A stretch of 64,000 nt of DNA from Rhizobium rhizogenes. Lineage in GTDB: Bacteria; Pseudomonadota; Alphaproteobacteria; Rhizobiales; Rhizobiaceae. This document shows positions 46,336 to 54,976 of this stretch, one piece after another. The number at the start of each line of letters is the position of its first letter. The first letter of the stretch is position 1. The notes beneath the pieces are model-generated. The model worked only from the letters and a program-made list of their open reading frames with translations. It had not been told where the DNA came from and did not search any database. The position numbers were made by a program, and so were the translations under genes. Location of the stretch: the NCBI RefSeq assembly GCF_002005205.3, contig NZ_CP019702.2, positions 1,678,001 through 1,742,000 of the forward strand, given 5' to 3'.

Positions 46336-47333
46336 GCTGCGGCCTCCTTGGCCTGATCGGCTGCCGCCCGGTCGCGCAGGATGATGCGGCCTTTTCGCGC
46401 TTCGGCGCGGGCGTTGAAGACGACGGCAAGCACGATCACCACGCCTGATATCGCCATCTGCGCGAAGGGCGAGATGCCAATGACCGGGAGCGCGTTCTTG
46501 ATGACACCGAGGAACAGCGCGCCAAGCACGGCGCCGGCCACTGAGCCTATGCCACCGGCAATCGAGATGCCGCCAATCACATTGGCCGCCACACTGTCCA
46601 GTTCGAAACCAGCGGCGATATCGACATAGGCAACCGCATAACGCGAGACCCAGAGATAGCTGGCGAGACCGGCCAGAGCGCCTGACAACACGAAGGCGAA
46701 GAAGCGCGTGCGGCCGACATCGACGCCCGCATAAACGGCTGCACTCGGATTACCACCCGATGCATAGGCCGAACGGCCGAAGGAGGTGCGGCTGAGCACC
46801 AGCCAGGCACCGGCGATGATGAGGATCGCCACCCATGAAAGAACCGGCATACCGAGGATTACGGTGCGCGGCACGTTGAGGAAGGTCGGCGAAAGCTGGT
46901 GCGCATTCACCCAGCCGCCGCCCGACAGCACGAAGGCCATGCCGCGATAGATGGTGAGCGTGCCGAGCGTGACAACGATGGGCGGAATGCCGAGCCACCA
47001 GACCAGTACGCCGTTGAGCGAGCCGAGAAACGCACCGATGCCGACTGCCATGGCGATGAGAAGCGGCAGAGGAATACCCGGAAAGGCGGCATTGGTCATC
47101 GCCACCGCCATGCCGGTAAAGGCGAGATTGGCGGCGACGGAGAGATCAATGGATTTGGTGAGAATGACTGCCATCTGGCCAAGCGCCAGAATGATGAGGA
47201 TGGACGTGTCGTTGAAGATATTGACGAGATTGCCGGGCCGGCTGAAACCGGGCGCGCGCAGCGCAAAACCGGCGATCATGACGATGATGATGCCCGCCAG
47301 CAGCCATTCGCGATTTTTGAGTAGACGTTGCAT
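46332..47333 (-). CDS. rhaP: Rhamnose ABC transporter permease RhaP
   Basis: A 333-residue RbsC-like permease. The sequence LALGQMAVILTKSIDLSVAANLAFTGMAVAMTN and GGNPSAAVYAGVDVGRTRFFAFVLSGALAGLASYLWVSRY match sugar permeases, and helix-rich segments continue throughout. The ATG at 47333 has GAGGGG six bases upstream; the frame is open a little further up to 47354, overlapping rhaT. It overlaps rhaQ by 4 bases. Confidence 0.92.
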   Translation of the reverse strand: MQRLLKNREWLLAGIIIVMIAGFALRAPGFSRPGNLVNIFNDTSILIILALGQMAVILTKSIDLSVAANLAFTGMAVAMTNAAFPGIPLPLLIAMAVGIGAFLGSLNGVLVWWLGIPPIVVTLGTLTIYRGMAFVLSGGGWVNAHQLSPTFLNVPRTVILGMPVLSWVAILIIAGAWLVLSRTSFGRSAYASGGNPSAAVYAGVDVGRTRFFAFVLSGALAGLASYLWVSRYAVAYVDIAAGFELDSVAANVIGGISIAGGIGSVAGAVLGALFLGVIKNALPVIGISPFAQMAISGVVIVLAVVFNARAEARKGRIILRDRAAADQAKEAAA

Positions 47334-47346
47334 ATGGTTGCCCCTC

Positions 47347-48852
47347 TCAGGCATTGCCGGTGGCGGCGCGCACCAGCTTTTCCGGAGAAAAATCAGTGCG
47401 TTCGAACTGGCCCGCCATCAGGCCTTCGCGCATGACGATGGCGCGGTCGGACATGCCGAGGATTTCGGGAAGTTCGGATGAAATCATGATGATGGAAAGC
47501 CCTTCCGCCGCAAGCTCGCTGATGAAGCCGTGCACGGCGGCCTTGGAGCCGATATCGATGCCCTTGGTCGGCTCGTCGAGAATGATGACCTTGGGCTGGG
47601 TGGCGAGCCACTTGCCGATCACCACCTTCTGCTGGTTGCCACCCGAAAGCGTGCCAACAGGCACTGAGAGTGCGGCGGCGCGAAGGTCCAGCCGCGCGGC
47701 ATATTTGCGCGCCAGCGCAAATTCATTGGCGGCGGCGAGAAACCCTTTGCGCGATGTGCGCGTGAGAGAGGGCAGCGACATGTTCTGGTAGATCGGCATG
47801 TCCAGCGCCAGCCCGTGGCGGCCGCGCTCTTCCGGCACGTAAACGATGCCGGCACGGATCGCGTCTTCCGGCGAACGAATGGTGAGCCGTTGGCCGTTCA
47901 GTGTTACCTCACCAGAGGCCGGCCGGGTGATGCCGAACAGCGACTGGCAGAGTTCGGAGCGCCCCGCGCCGATCAGCCCGTAAAGGCCGAGAATCTCGCC
48001 TTTGCGCAGCTCGAGCGAAATATCGCGGAATTCCGTCTGGTGCGAATAATCGCGAACCGACAAAACCGTTGGCCCCAGCGTGACGGCCTGCTTGGGGAAG
48101 GCGTTCGTCACGTCGCGACCGACCATCAGGCGCACGATTTCGTCCTGCGGCGTGGTGGCGAGTGTGCCGGCTCCGACCATTTTCCCGTCGCGGAACACGG
48201 CGTAATTCTCCGCGATTTCATAGACTTCATCGAACTTGTGGCTGATGAAGAGGATCGCCTTGCCCTGCCGTTTGAGGTTTTCGACGATGCGGAAGAGATC
48301 ATCGATCTCCTTGCGGGAAAGCGCGGCTGTCGGTTCGTCCATGATCACGATGCGCGCCTCGACCGACAACGCACGGGCGATGGCCACCAGATGGCGCTGG
48401 GCGATCGACAGGTCTTTCAGCCGGATGGAAGGATCAATGGTGCTTTCCAGTTGCTCCAGCAGAATTCTGGCGCGCTCATTGATGGTCTTCCAGTCGATCA
48501 GGCCGAAACGGCCTTTGGGTGCATGGCCGAGGAAGATGTTTTCGCCGACCGAAAGTTCGTCGAACAGCACGGTTTCCTGATGAATGGCGGTGACGCCGGC
48601 ATCGATGGCATCTTGCGCACCGTGAAAGGTCACGGCCTTGCCATCGAGAAGGATTTCGCCCTCGTTCGGGCGGTAGATGCCGGTGAGGATTTTGACGAGC
48701 GTGGATTTGCCCGCGCCGTTCTCACCGATCAGCGCGGTGACCTTGCCGGGATAAAGTGCGATATCGACGCCATCCAGCGCTTTCACGCCGGGGAATATCT
48801 GGCTGATGCCGCGCATTTCCAGAATGGGCGTCGGGCTGGAAGTCTCTGTCAT
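47347..48852 (-). CDS. rhaT: Rhamnose ABC transporter ATP-binding protein RhaT
   Basis: A 501-residue double ABC ATPase of the ribose/galactoside type. The first half has Walker A GENGAGKST at about 43-51, signature-like LSIAQRHLVAIARAL and Walker B IVIMDEPTAAL. The second half has a degenerate first motif (GLIGAGRSEL), as is normal in this family, with LSGGNQQKVVIGKWL and VIILDEPTKGID intact. I took the ATG at 48852; an earlier pair of ATG codons at 48882/48879 is possible and neither has a strong ribosome site. It is separated from rhaS by a gap holding a long inverted repeat. It energises RhaP/RhaQ. Confidence 0.93.
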   Translation of the reverse strand: MTETSSPTPILEMRGISQIFPGVKALDGVDIALYPGKVTALIGENGAGKSTLVKILTGIYRPNEGEILLDGKAVTFHGAQDAIDAGVTAIHQETVLFDELSVGENIFLGHAPKGRFGLIDWKTINERARILLEQLESTIDPSIRLKDLSIAQRHLVAIARALSVEARIVIMDEPTAALSRKEIDDLFRIVENLKRQGKAILFISHKFDEVYEIAENYAVFRDGKMVGAGTLATTPQDEIVRLMVGRDVTNAFPKQAVTLGPTVLSVRDYSHQTEFRDISLELRKGEILGLYGLIGAGRSELCQSLFGITRPASGEVTLNGQRLTIRSPEDAIRAGIVYVPEERGRHGLALDMPIYQNMSLPSLTRTSRKGFLAAANEFALARKYAARLDLRAAALSVPVGTLSGGNQQKVVIGKWLATQPKVIILDEPTKGIDIGSKAAVHGFISELAAEGLSIIMISSELPEILGMSDRAIVMREGLMAGQFERTDFSPEKLVRAATGNA

Positions 48853-48918
48853 GTTTAAAGTTTGGGTTTCAGCACGCATCATTCCGTCTTACCGGTCGGT
48901 TTTGAGTGAAGTGATCGG

Positions 48919-49082
48919 GGCTACCCCCCTCTGCCCTGCCGGGCATCTCCCCCTCAAGGGGGGAGATCGGCAGGAGGCGCCACCACCACTTCATTCGCAA
49001 ATGTCGAGATGGGCGAGACTTATCCGCGAATCGATCTCCCCCCTTGAGGGGGAGATGCCCGGCAGGGCAGAGGGGGGTAGCC
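48919..49082. repeat. Perfect 51-bp inverted repeat between rhaS and rhaT
   Basis: Arms 48919-48969 and 49032-49082 are exact reverse complements and are separated by 62 bases. Each arm is itself made of shorter palindromes, such as TGCCC/GGGCA and ATCTCCCCC/GGGGGAGAT. Transcribed from rhaS into rhaT, it would form a very stable structure 25 bases after the rhaS stop codon. The sequence style suggests a dispersed rhizobial palindromic element rather than a private terminator. Confidence 0.9.
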
Positions 49083-49107
49083 TCCGCACCGCCGGATATT
49101 ATCAAGA

Positions 49108-50118
49108 TCAAAAAATCTTCGAGAACTGATCGATATTCTTCGCGTCATAAATGAACGGATCAGCCATCGCCGCTTCGCTGTTTTCGCCAACCTTGATCTT
49201 GCCCATGCGGCCGGCTTCGATTTCCGAGCCCGGCTTGCCATCGGCTTCGCCCTTCACAAGGCGATAGGCGATCTGGGTGGCGGAGTAACCGAGGTCGATC
49301 GGGTTCCAGATGGCGAATTCCTTGGTGGCGCCTGATTTGATGGCGCCCGCCATTTCCGACGGCAGACCAAGGCCGGTCACGAAGACCTGACCGATCTTGC
49401 CGGCATCCTTCACGGCCTGAGAGGCGGCGAGAACGCCAACCGTCGTCGGCGCAACGATGACCTTCACATTCGGCTGCGAGGAGAGCAGTCCCTGCGCTTC
49501 GCGGTAGCTCTTGTCGGCAAGGTCGTCACCGTAAACCGTCGTGACGAGGTTGAGGCCGGGGAAATCCTTCAGCTGCTTCTTCATCTCGTCGATCCAGATA
49601 TTCTGGTTCGTGGAGGTGGTGGTGGCCGAAAGAATGGCGAAGTCGCCCTTGCCGCCTTCCAGATGCGATGCGGCGAGCTGCAGGCACATTTTGCCGATCA
49701 GTGCGTTGGAAGAGGGATTAAGCTGGAGGATGCGGCCCTCGGGCGCCACGCCGGAATCCCAGGAAATGACCTTGATGCCGCGCTGTGCCGCCTTTTTCAG
49801 CGCCGGAACAACGGCGTCGGGGTCGTTTGCGGAAATGGCGATGGCATCAACACCCTGCGCGATCAGCGAATTGATGACTTCGATCTGGCCTTCCGCCGTG
49901 GTGCTGGTCGGACCGGTATAGATGATCTCGACGCCGCCGAGATCCTTTGCGGCTTCCTGCGCGCCCTTGTTGGCGGCTTCGAAAAAGCCGTTGCCGAGTG
50001 ACTTGACCACCAGTGCGATCTTGACGTCTGCTGCTTGGGCAACGCTGCCAAGCCCCGCGACGGAGAGCGCCGCGCTGAGTGCCAGAACGCTGGTCAATGT
50101 TCTGCGTGTAAGTTTCAT
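49108..50118 (-). CDS. rhaS: Rhamnose ABC transporter substrate-binding protein RhaS
   Basis: A 336-residue periplasmic sugar-binding protein (class B, RbsB-like). A signal peptide (LTSVLALSAALSVAGLGSVAQA) is cleaved before ADVKIALVVKSLGN. Typical blocks are GVDAIAISANDPDAVVPALKKAAQRGIKVISWDSG and VNSLIAQ. The ATG at 50118 has GGGAGG about 10 bases upstream. It is the second gene of the operon, 47 bases after rhaR, and is followed by the long inverted repeat that may protect its mRNA 3' end. Confidence 0.94.
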   Translation of the reverse strand: MKLTRRTLTSVLALSAALSVAGLGSVAQAADVKIALVVKSLGNGFFEAANKGAQEAAKDLGGVEIIYTGPTSTTAEGQIEVINSLIAQGVDAIAISANDPDAVVPALKKAAQRGIKVISWDSGVAPEGRILQLNPSSNALIGKMCLQLAASHLEGGKGDFAILSATTTSTNQNIWIDEMKKQLKDFPGLNLVTTVYGDDLADKSYREAQGLLSSQPNVKVIVAPTTVGVLAASQAVKDAGKIGQVFVTGLGLPSEMAGAIKSGATKEFAIWNPIDLGYSATQIAYRLVKGEADGKPGSEIEAGRMGKIKVGENSEAAMADPFIYDAKNIDQFSKIF

Positions 50119-50165
50119 GTCCCTTTTCCTCCCGTTTTGAACCTTGTTTTTCCCTCCAGCGCTCC

Positions 50166-50996
50166 TCAAGCGACTGAAGAAGAATTCTCCTCATCCGGCG
50201 GACCGGCGGTTTTTCCCGCTGCCACCGCACCGGCGATCAGCAATTCGACGCCGGCATCTTCCACCATCCTTGCCGCTTCGTCCGAAATCCCGTCATCGGT
50301 GATGATGGTCGTAACGTTTTCGAGCGGGCATAAAATCAGGCTGGATCGTTTTCTGAATTTCGAGGAATCGACCATTACGATCAGTTCTTCCGCCTGCCGC
50401 ATCAGCTTCTGTTCGCTCTGGATGACCAGCGCGTCGGATTCCATGATGCCAAGCGCGCCCACGCCCTGCGCGCCGAGAAAAATCCGTCGCGCATAAAAAT
50501 TGCGGATCGCGTCGTTCTCGAAAGGCGACAGGATAAGGCTCTGGTCGCGATAGATCGCGCCGCCCGGCACGCTGACACTGCATTTGGAATGTTTGACCAG
50601 ATGCTCGGCAATCGCGAAGGAATTGGTCATCACCTGCAGGCGGCGTGCCGCCATGTAATGCACCATCTGGAATGTCGTCGTACCGCCATTCAGAATAATT
50701 GCGTCGCCATCATTGCAGAGATCGACCGCCTTGCGCGCAATTGCGCGTTTCTTGTCGATATTGACCGATTCGGAAACACGGAAAGGGCGTGCGGCGAGAT
50801 TGCCGAGCTGCGGCGGATGCACCGCTTCCGCTCCGCCGCGCACGCGCCGCAACTTGCCCTGAACGTGCAAAGACGCGATATCCCGGCGGATCGTCGCTTC
50901 CGACGCATCCGTGAGTTCAGCAATATCCTGCACCGTCACGACAGCTTTTTCCTGTGTGGCGCTCAAGATGATGCGATGGCGTTCGCGTTCGTGCAT
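50166..50996 (-). CDS. rhaR: DeoR/GlpR family transcriptional regulator RhaR
   Basis: A 276-residue DeoR-family repressor. The N-terminal helix-turn-helix reads TVQDIAELTDASEATIRRDIASLHVQGKLRRVRGG, and the C-terminal sugar-phosphate sensor domain (DeoRC) has NGGTTTFQMVHYM and VVDSSKFRKRSSLI-like sequence. It is the first gene of the seven-gene rha operon and divergent from rhaD, as known for R. leguminosarum. A GGAGG sits upstream of the ATG. Probable inducer is a phosphorylated rhamnose intermediate (inference). Confidence 0.92.
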   Translation of the reverse strand: MHERERHRIILSATQEKAVVTVQDIAELTDASEATIRRDIASLHVQGKLRRVRGGAEAVHPPQLGNLAARPFRVSESVNIDKKRAIARKAVDLCNDGDAIILNGGTTTFQMVHYMAARRLQVMTNSFAIAEHLVKHSKCSVSVPGGAIYRDQSLILSPFENDAIRNFYARRIFLGAQGVGALGIMESDALVIQSEQKLMRQAEELIVMVDSSKFRKRSSLILCPLENVTTIITDDGISDEAARMVEDAGVELLIAGAVAAGKTAGPPDEENSSSVA

Positions 50997-51014
50997 GGGG
51001 TCCTCCTGACCGTG

Positions 51015-51042
51015 ATTATTCGCAATCTCTTTACGTTGTCAA
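51015..51042 (-). promoter_or_regulatory. Putative rhaR operon promoter
   Basis: On the minus strand TTGACA (51042-51037) lies 16 bases before AATAAT (51020-51015), ending about 19 bases before the rhaR start. The -35 box is inside the left arm of the inverted repeat. Confidence 0.55.
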
Positions 51043-51109
51043 TCAAGAACGATCAAATTAATCAATATCGCGCTGCAACATGAAAAATTATGATCGTTTT
51101 TGATTGACA
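51037..51109. promoter_or_regulatory. Large inverted repeat, putative RhaR operator
   Basis: The left arm TGTCAATCAAGAACGATCA (51037-51055) and the right arm TGATCGTTTTTGATTGACA (51091-51109) are reverse complements with one mismatch, 35 bases apart. Both arms overlap a TTGACA -35 box of one of the two divergent rha promoters. This is the arrangement expected of a repressor controlling both directions. Confidence 0.7.
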
Positions 51110-51132
51110 TTGTGCTTTTGGATGCGCGATAC
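51104..51132 (+). promoter_or_regulatory. Putative rhaDI promoter
   Basis: TTGACA (51104-51109) is followed after 17 bases by the weak box CGATAC (51127-51132). The -35 box is within the right arm of the inverted repeat, giving a leader of about 60 bases before rhaD. Confidence 0.5.
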
Positions 51133-51196
51133 CTGCCATCAAAGGAGGCGGGCCGATATCGGCTCCGCGAATGAAGACAGATATTGGGAGGAAGAC

Positions 51197-53293
51197 ATGA
51201 CGGGAACATCCCACCTTCTCGAAAGTCGTTGGGACGACGCTTACGCCAGGACGCTCGATGAGCCCGGCAAGCTGCTTTATCGCTCCAATCTGCTGGGTGC
51301 GGACAAGCGCATCACCAATTACGGCGGCGGCAATACCTCCGCGAAGGTGTTGGAAACCGATCCGCTGACCGGCGAGAAGGTCCGCGTCATGTGGGTCAAA
51401 GGCTCCGGCGGTGATGTCGGCACCATCAAGCTCGATGGTTTTGCGACGCTTTATCTCGACAAGCTGGAAGCGCTGAAGGGCATTTATAAGGGCGTCGAAG
51501 ACGAGGACCGCATGGTCGGCTTCCTGCCGCATTGCACCTTCAACCTCAACCCGCGCGCCGCCTCCATCGATACGCCGCTGCACGGTTTCGTGCCTTACGA
51601 TCACGTCGACCATATGCATCCGGATGCGATCATTGCGATTGCCGCTTCGAAGAATTCAAAGGAACTGACGCAGCAGATCTTCGGTGATGACATCGGCTGG
51701 CTGCCCTGGCGTCGTCCCGGTTTCCAGCTCGGTCTCGATCTCGAAGCCTTCGTCAAGGCCAATCCCAAGGCCAAGGGCGTGGTGCTGGAAAGCCACGGCC
51801 TGTTCACCTGGGATAATGACGCCAAGGCCTGTTACGAACTGACGCTCGCCATCATTAACAGGGCGATCGAGTGGTTTGCGGGAAAGACCGAAGGCAAGGT
51901 GATCTTCGGCGGTGCCGTGGCCAAGACCCTGCCGGTTGCTGAACGCCGCGCCATCGCCGCGCGGCTGATGCCGGAAATCCGTGGCCGTATTGGCCGCGAG
52001 GAGCGCAAGCTCGGCCATTTCGACGATCAGGACGCGGTTCTCGAATTCGTCAATTCCAGGGAATTGAAGCCACTCGGAAATCTCGGCACATCCTGCCCTG
52101 ATCACTTCCTGCGCACCAAAATCCGCCCGCTGATCCTTGATCTTGATACGGCAAATCCGGATGTGGATGCGCTGACGGCGGCTCTGGACAAAGCGCTTGA
52201 GGCTTACCGCGCCGATTACAGCCGTTATTACGAGGCTTGCCGCCACGACAATTCGCCCAAGATGCGCGATCCGAACCCGGTGATCTTCCTCATCCCCGGC
52301 GTCGGCATGTTGTCCTTCGCCAAGGACAAGGCCACGGCCCGCATCGCCGGCGAATTTTACGTCAACGCCATTAACGTCATGCGCGGCGCGTCCACCGTGT
52401 CCGAATATCAGGGTCTTCCCGAGCAGGAAGCCTTCGATATCGAATATTGGCTGCTGGAAGAAGCAAAGCTGCAGCGTATGCCGAAGCCGAAAAGCCTTGC
52501 CGGCCGCGTGGCCTTCGTCACCGGCGGCGCCGGCGGCATTGGCCGGGCAACGGCGGAGCGGCTGGCGGGTGAGGGTGCCTGCGTGGTTCTGGCAGATATT
52601 GACGGGGCGGCGCTGGAAGCCGCCAAGGGCGATTTCGTCAAGCGTTACAGCGCTGATGCGGTGCGTACCGTCAAGCTTGACGTGACGCAGGAAGAGGCGG
52701 TCATTTCGTCCTTCGCGGAAGCGAGCGTGGAATTCGGCGGGGTGGATATTCTCGTCTCGAATGCCGGCATTGCCTCTTCCGCACCCGTGGAAGACACCAC
52801 ACTTGCCATGTGGAGCAAGAATATCGACATTCTTGCCACCGGCTATTTCCTCGTCTCGCGCGAAGCGTTCCGGCTGCTGCGGCGTCAGAATCTCGGCGGT
52901 AACGTCGTTTTCGTCGCTTCCAAGAATGGCCTTGCCTCTTCGCCCAATGCGTCGGCCTATTGCACGGCGAAGGCTGCGGAAATCCATCTCGCCCGTTGCC
53001 TTGCGCTCGAGGGCGCGGAAGCGGGTATTCGCGTCAACACCGTCAATCCCGATGCCGTGTTGCGCGGCTCGAAAATCTGGAATGGTGAGTGGCGTGAGCA
53101 GCGTGCTGCTTCATCCAAGATCGAGGTGACCGATCTGGAAGAACATTACCGCAAACGCTCGATGCTGAAGCTGAACGTGTTTCCGGAAGATATCGCGGAG
53201 GCGATCTACTTCCTGGCGTCCGACGCTTCCGCTAAGTCGACCGGCAACATCATCAATGTTGATGCCGGCAATGCGCAGAGTTTTACGCGGTAG
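51197..53293 (+). CDS. rhaD: Bifunctional rhamnulose-1-phosphate aldolase / alcohol dehydrogenase RhaD
   Basis: A 698-residue fusion. The N-terminal part (about 1-430) is a class II aldolase/adducin domain with TNYGGGNTSAKV and the metal-site region HVDHMHPDAI. The C-terminal part (about 435-698) is a short-chain dehydrogenase with TGGAGGIG at 442-449, NAGIASSAP, and the catalytic YxxxK (Tyr588, Lys592). It should split rhamnulose 1-phosphate to dihydroxyacetone phosphate and lactaldehyde, with the dehydrogenase acting on lactaldehyde (the usual inference for this fusion). The ATG at 51197 has GGGAGGAAGAC upstream. It leads the rhaDI operon. Confidence 0.93.
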   Translation: MTGTSHLLESRWDDAYARTLDEPGKLLYRSNLLGADKRITNYGGGNTSAKVLETDPLTGEKVRVMWVKGSGGDVGTIKLDGFATLYLDKLEALKGIYKGVEDEDRMVGFLPHCTFNLNPRAASIDTPLHGFVPYDHVDHMHPDAIIAIAASKNSKELTQQIFGDDIGWLPWRRPGFQLGLDLEAFVKANPKAKGVVLESHGLFTWDNDAKACYELTLAIINRAIEWFAGKTEGKVIFGGAVAKTLPVAERRAIAARLMPEIRGRIGREERKLGHFDDQDAVLEFVNSRELKPLGNLGTSCPDHFLRTKIRPLILDLDTANPDVDALTAALDKALEAYRADYSRYYEACRHDNSPKMRDPNPVIFLIPGVGMLSFAKDKATARIAGEFYVNAINVMRGASTVSEYQGLPEQEAFDIEYWLLEEAKLQRMPKPKSLAGRVAFVTGGAGGIGRATAERLAGEGACVVLADIDGAALEAAKGDFVKRYSADAVRTVKLDVTQEEAVISSFAEASVEFGGVDILVSNAGIASSAPVEDTTLAMWSKNIDILATGYFLVSREAFRLLRRQNLGGNVVFVASKNGLASSPNASAYCTAKAAEIHLARCLALEGAEAGIRVNTVNPDAVLRGSKIWNGEWREQRAASSKIEVTDLEEHYRKRSMLKLNVFPEDIAEAIYFLASDASAKSTGNIINVDAGNAQSFTR

Positions 53294-53358
53294 GGTGTCG
53301 GTGGATACCGACATATAAAAAGACACGATGCTTTGAGAAGTGGCAAAAGTCCCACCTC

Positions 53359-53470
53359 CGTCATTCCGGCCTTGTGCCGGAATCCAGCAGCCGCGCGTCT
53401 GCGCGGCGAGAGAGTCTTCTCAGCCCAAAGACTTGGGCTGGCTGGATTCCGGCTCAAGGCCGGAATGACG
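53359..53470. repeat. Three-hairpin palindromic element upstream of rhaI
   Basis: Outer arms 53359-53388 and 53441-53470 (30 bases) are reverse complements with one mismatch. Two inner hairpins lie between: CCGCGC/GCGCGG and CAGCCCAA/TTGGGCTG with 4-base loops. The result is a cloverleaf-like fold in the rhaD-rhaI gap, 56 bases before the rhaI start. It shares topology and end sequence (GTCA...CCGG) with the element at 54852-54966. Confidence 0.85.
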
Positions 53471-53526
53471 GGGTGGTGGTGTCGCGGGTCGAAGCACCTG
53501 TTGTGTTCATCGCCCGGGAGGAAAAG

Positions 53527-54819
53527 ATGGCTGAGACGAAAATCGCCGCCGATGTGATCGCGGCTGAAAACGAAAAGCGCGCCGGCGCACAGAAAGACGA
53601 CTATCAGGCGCTGGGCAACCAGCTTGCGCGCCGTAACATCGATATCGATGCCGTTACGGCCAGGGTGGCGGAATTTTTCGTCGCCGTGCCCTCCTGGGGC
53701 GTCGGCACCGGCGGCACCCGCTTTGCCCGTTTTCCCGGCACGGGCGAGCCGCGCGGCATTTTCGACAAGCTGGATGATTGCGCCGTCATCAACCAGCTGA
53801 CGCGCGCTACACCAAACGTCTCCCTGCATATTCCGTGGGACAAGGAAGACCCGAAGCGGCTGAAGGCCCATGCCGATGCGCTGGGTCTCGGCTTCGACGC
53901 CATGAATTCCAACACGTTTTCGGATGCGCCCGGCCAAAGCCATTCCTACAAATACGGTTCGCTCAGCCACACGGACGCCGCCACTCGCCGGCAGGCCGTC
54001 GAGCACAACATAGAGTGCATTGAGATCGGCAATGCCATCGGCTCCAAGGCGCTGACGGTGTGGGTGGGTGACGGCTCCAACTTCCCCGGCCAGAGCAATT
54101 TCACCAGAAGTTTCGAGCGTTATCTTGCCGGCATGGCCGATATCTACAAGGCGCTGCCGGATGACTGGCGCATTTTCTCCGAACACAAGATGTACGAGCC
54201 TGCCTTCTATTCCACCGTCGTGCAGGACTGGGGTACCAATTACCTCATCGCCAATACGCTCGGCGAAAAGGCCTTCTGCCTCGTCGACCTCGGCCACCAT
54301 GCGCCGAACACCAATATCGAAATGATCGTCGCCCGGCTCATCCAGTTCGGCAAGCTCGGCGGTTTCCACTTCAACGACAGCAAATATGGCGATGACGATC
54401 TGGATGCCGGTTCAATAGAACCTTACCGCCTGTTCCTCGTCTTCAACGAGCTGGTGGATGCGGAATATCGCGGCATGAAAGGTTTCCATCCGGCCCACAT
54501 GATCGATCAGTCGCATAATGTGACGGACCCGATTGAAAGCCTGATCTCCAGCGCCAATGAAATCCGCCGTGCTTATGCGCAGGCATTGCTGGTGGATCGT
54601 GTGGCTCTCGACGGCTATCAGCAGGAAAATGATGCCCTGCTGGCTTCTGATACGCTGAAACGGGCTTATCGCACTGATGTAGAGCCGATCCTCGCGCAGG
54701 CCCGGCAATTGGCCGGCGGCGCTATCGATCCTATCGCGACCTATCGGGCGAGCGGTTATCGCAAGCGGGTGGCGGCGGAACGGCCGGCTTCGGTTGGTGG
54801 GAGCGGTGGTATTGTGTAG
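53527..54819 (+). CDS. rhaI: L-rhamnose isomerase RhaI
   Basis: A 430-residue TIM-barrel isomerase of the rhizobial/Pseudomonas rhamnose isomerase type, converting L-rhamnose to L-rhamnulose. Family blocks include SWGVGTGGTRFARFPGTGEPRGIFDKL, HIPWD, SLSHTDAATRRQAVEHN, DWRIFSEHKMYEPAFY (metal Glu) and NDSKYGDDDLDAGSI. The ATG at 53527 has GGGAGGAAAAG upstream. It follows rhaD in the same direction with 233 bases between, containing a palindromic element. It is the last gene of the catabolic operon. Confidence 0.93.
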   Translation: MAETKIAADVIAAENEKRAGAQKDDYQALGNQLARRNIDIDAVTARVAEFFVAVPSWGVGTGGTRFARFPGTGEPRGIFDKLDDCAVINQLTRATPNVSLHIPWDKEDPKRLKAHADALGLGFDAMNSNTFSDAPGQSHSYKYGSLSHTDAATRRQAVEHNIECIEIGNAIGSKALTVWVGDGSNFPGQSNFTRSFERYLAGMADIYKALPDDWRIFSEHKMYEPAFYSTVVQDWGTNYLIANTLGEKAFCLVDLGHHAPNTNIEMIVARLIQFGKLGGFHFNDSKYGDDDLDAGSIEPYRLFLVFNELVDAEYRGMKGFHPAHMIDQSHNVTDPIESLISSANEIRRAYAQALLVDRVALDGYQQENDALLASDTLKRAYRTDVEPILAQARQLAGGAIDPIATYRASGYRKRVAAERPASVGGSGGIV

Positions 54820-54851
54820 GGACGTTGTTTTTTGGGGGACCTCCCCAACAC

Positions 54852-54966
54852 CCGTCACCCCGGACTTGATCCGGGGTCCAGTGCGATCAAGTCATTGATC
54901 GCAAGAGACTCTTCTCACGGCGCAGACGCACCGTGGCTGGATGCCGGATCAAGTCCGGCATGACGG
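54852..54966. repeat. Three-hairpin palindromic element between rhaI and panB
   Basis: Outer arms 54852-54881 and 54937-54966 are complementary at about 26 of 30 positions. The inner TGCGATCAA and TTGATCGCA make a perfect 9-bp stem with loop GTCA, and CACGG/CCGTG forms a third. It lies between convergent rhaI and panB and may end either transcript. Confidence 0.8.
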
Positions 54967-54976
54967 AAATATGGTG

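Noticed and set aside
48919..49082. Insertion sequence or MITE with target duplication
   Set aside because: No transposase and no evident direct duplication at the ends; only the palindrome is seen.
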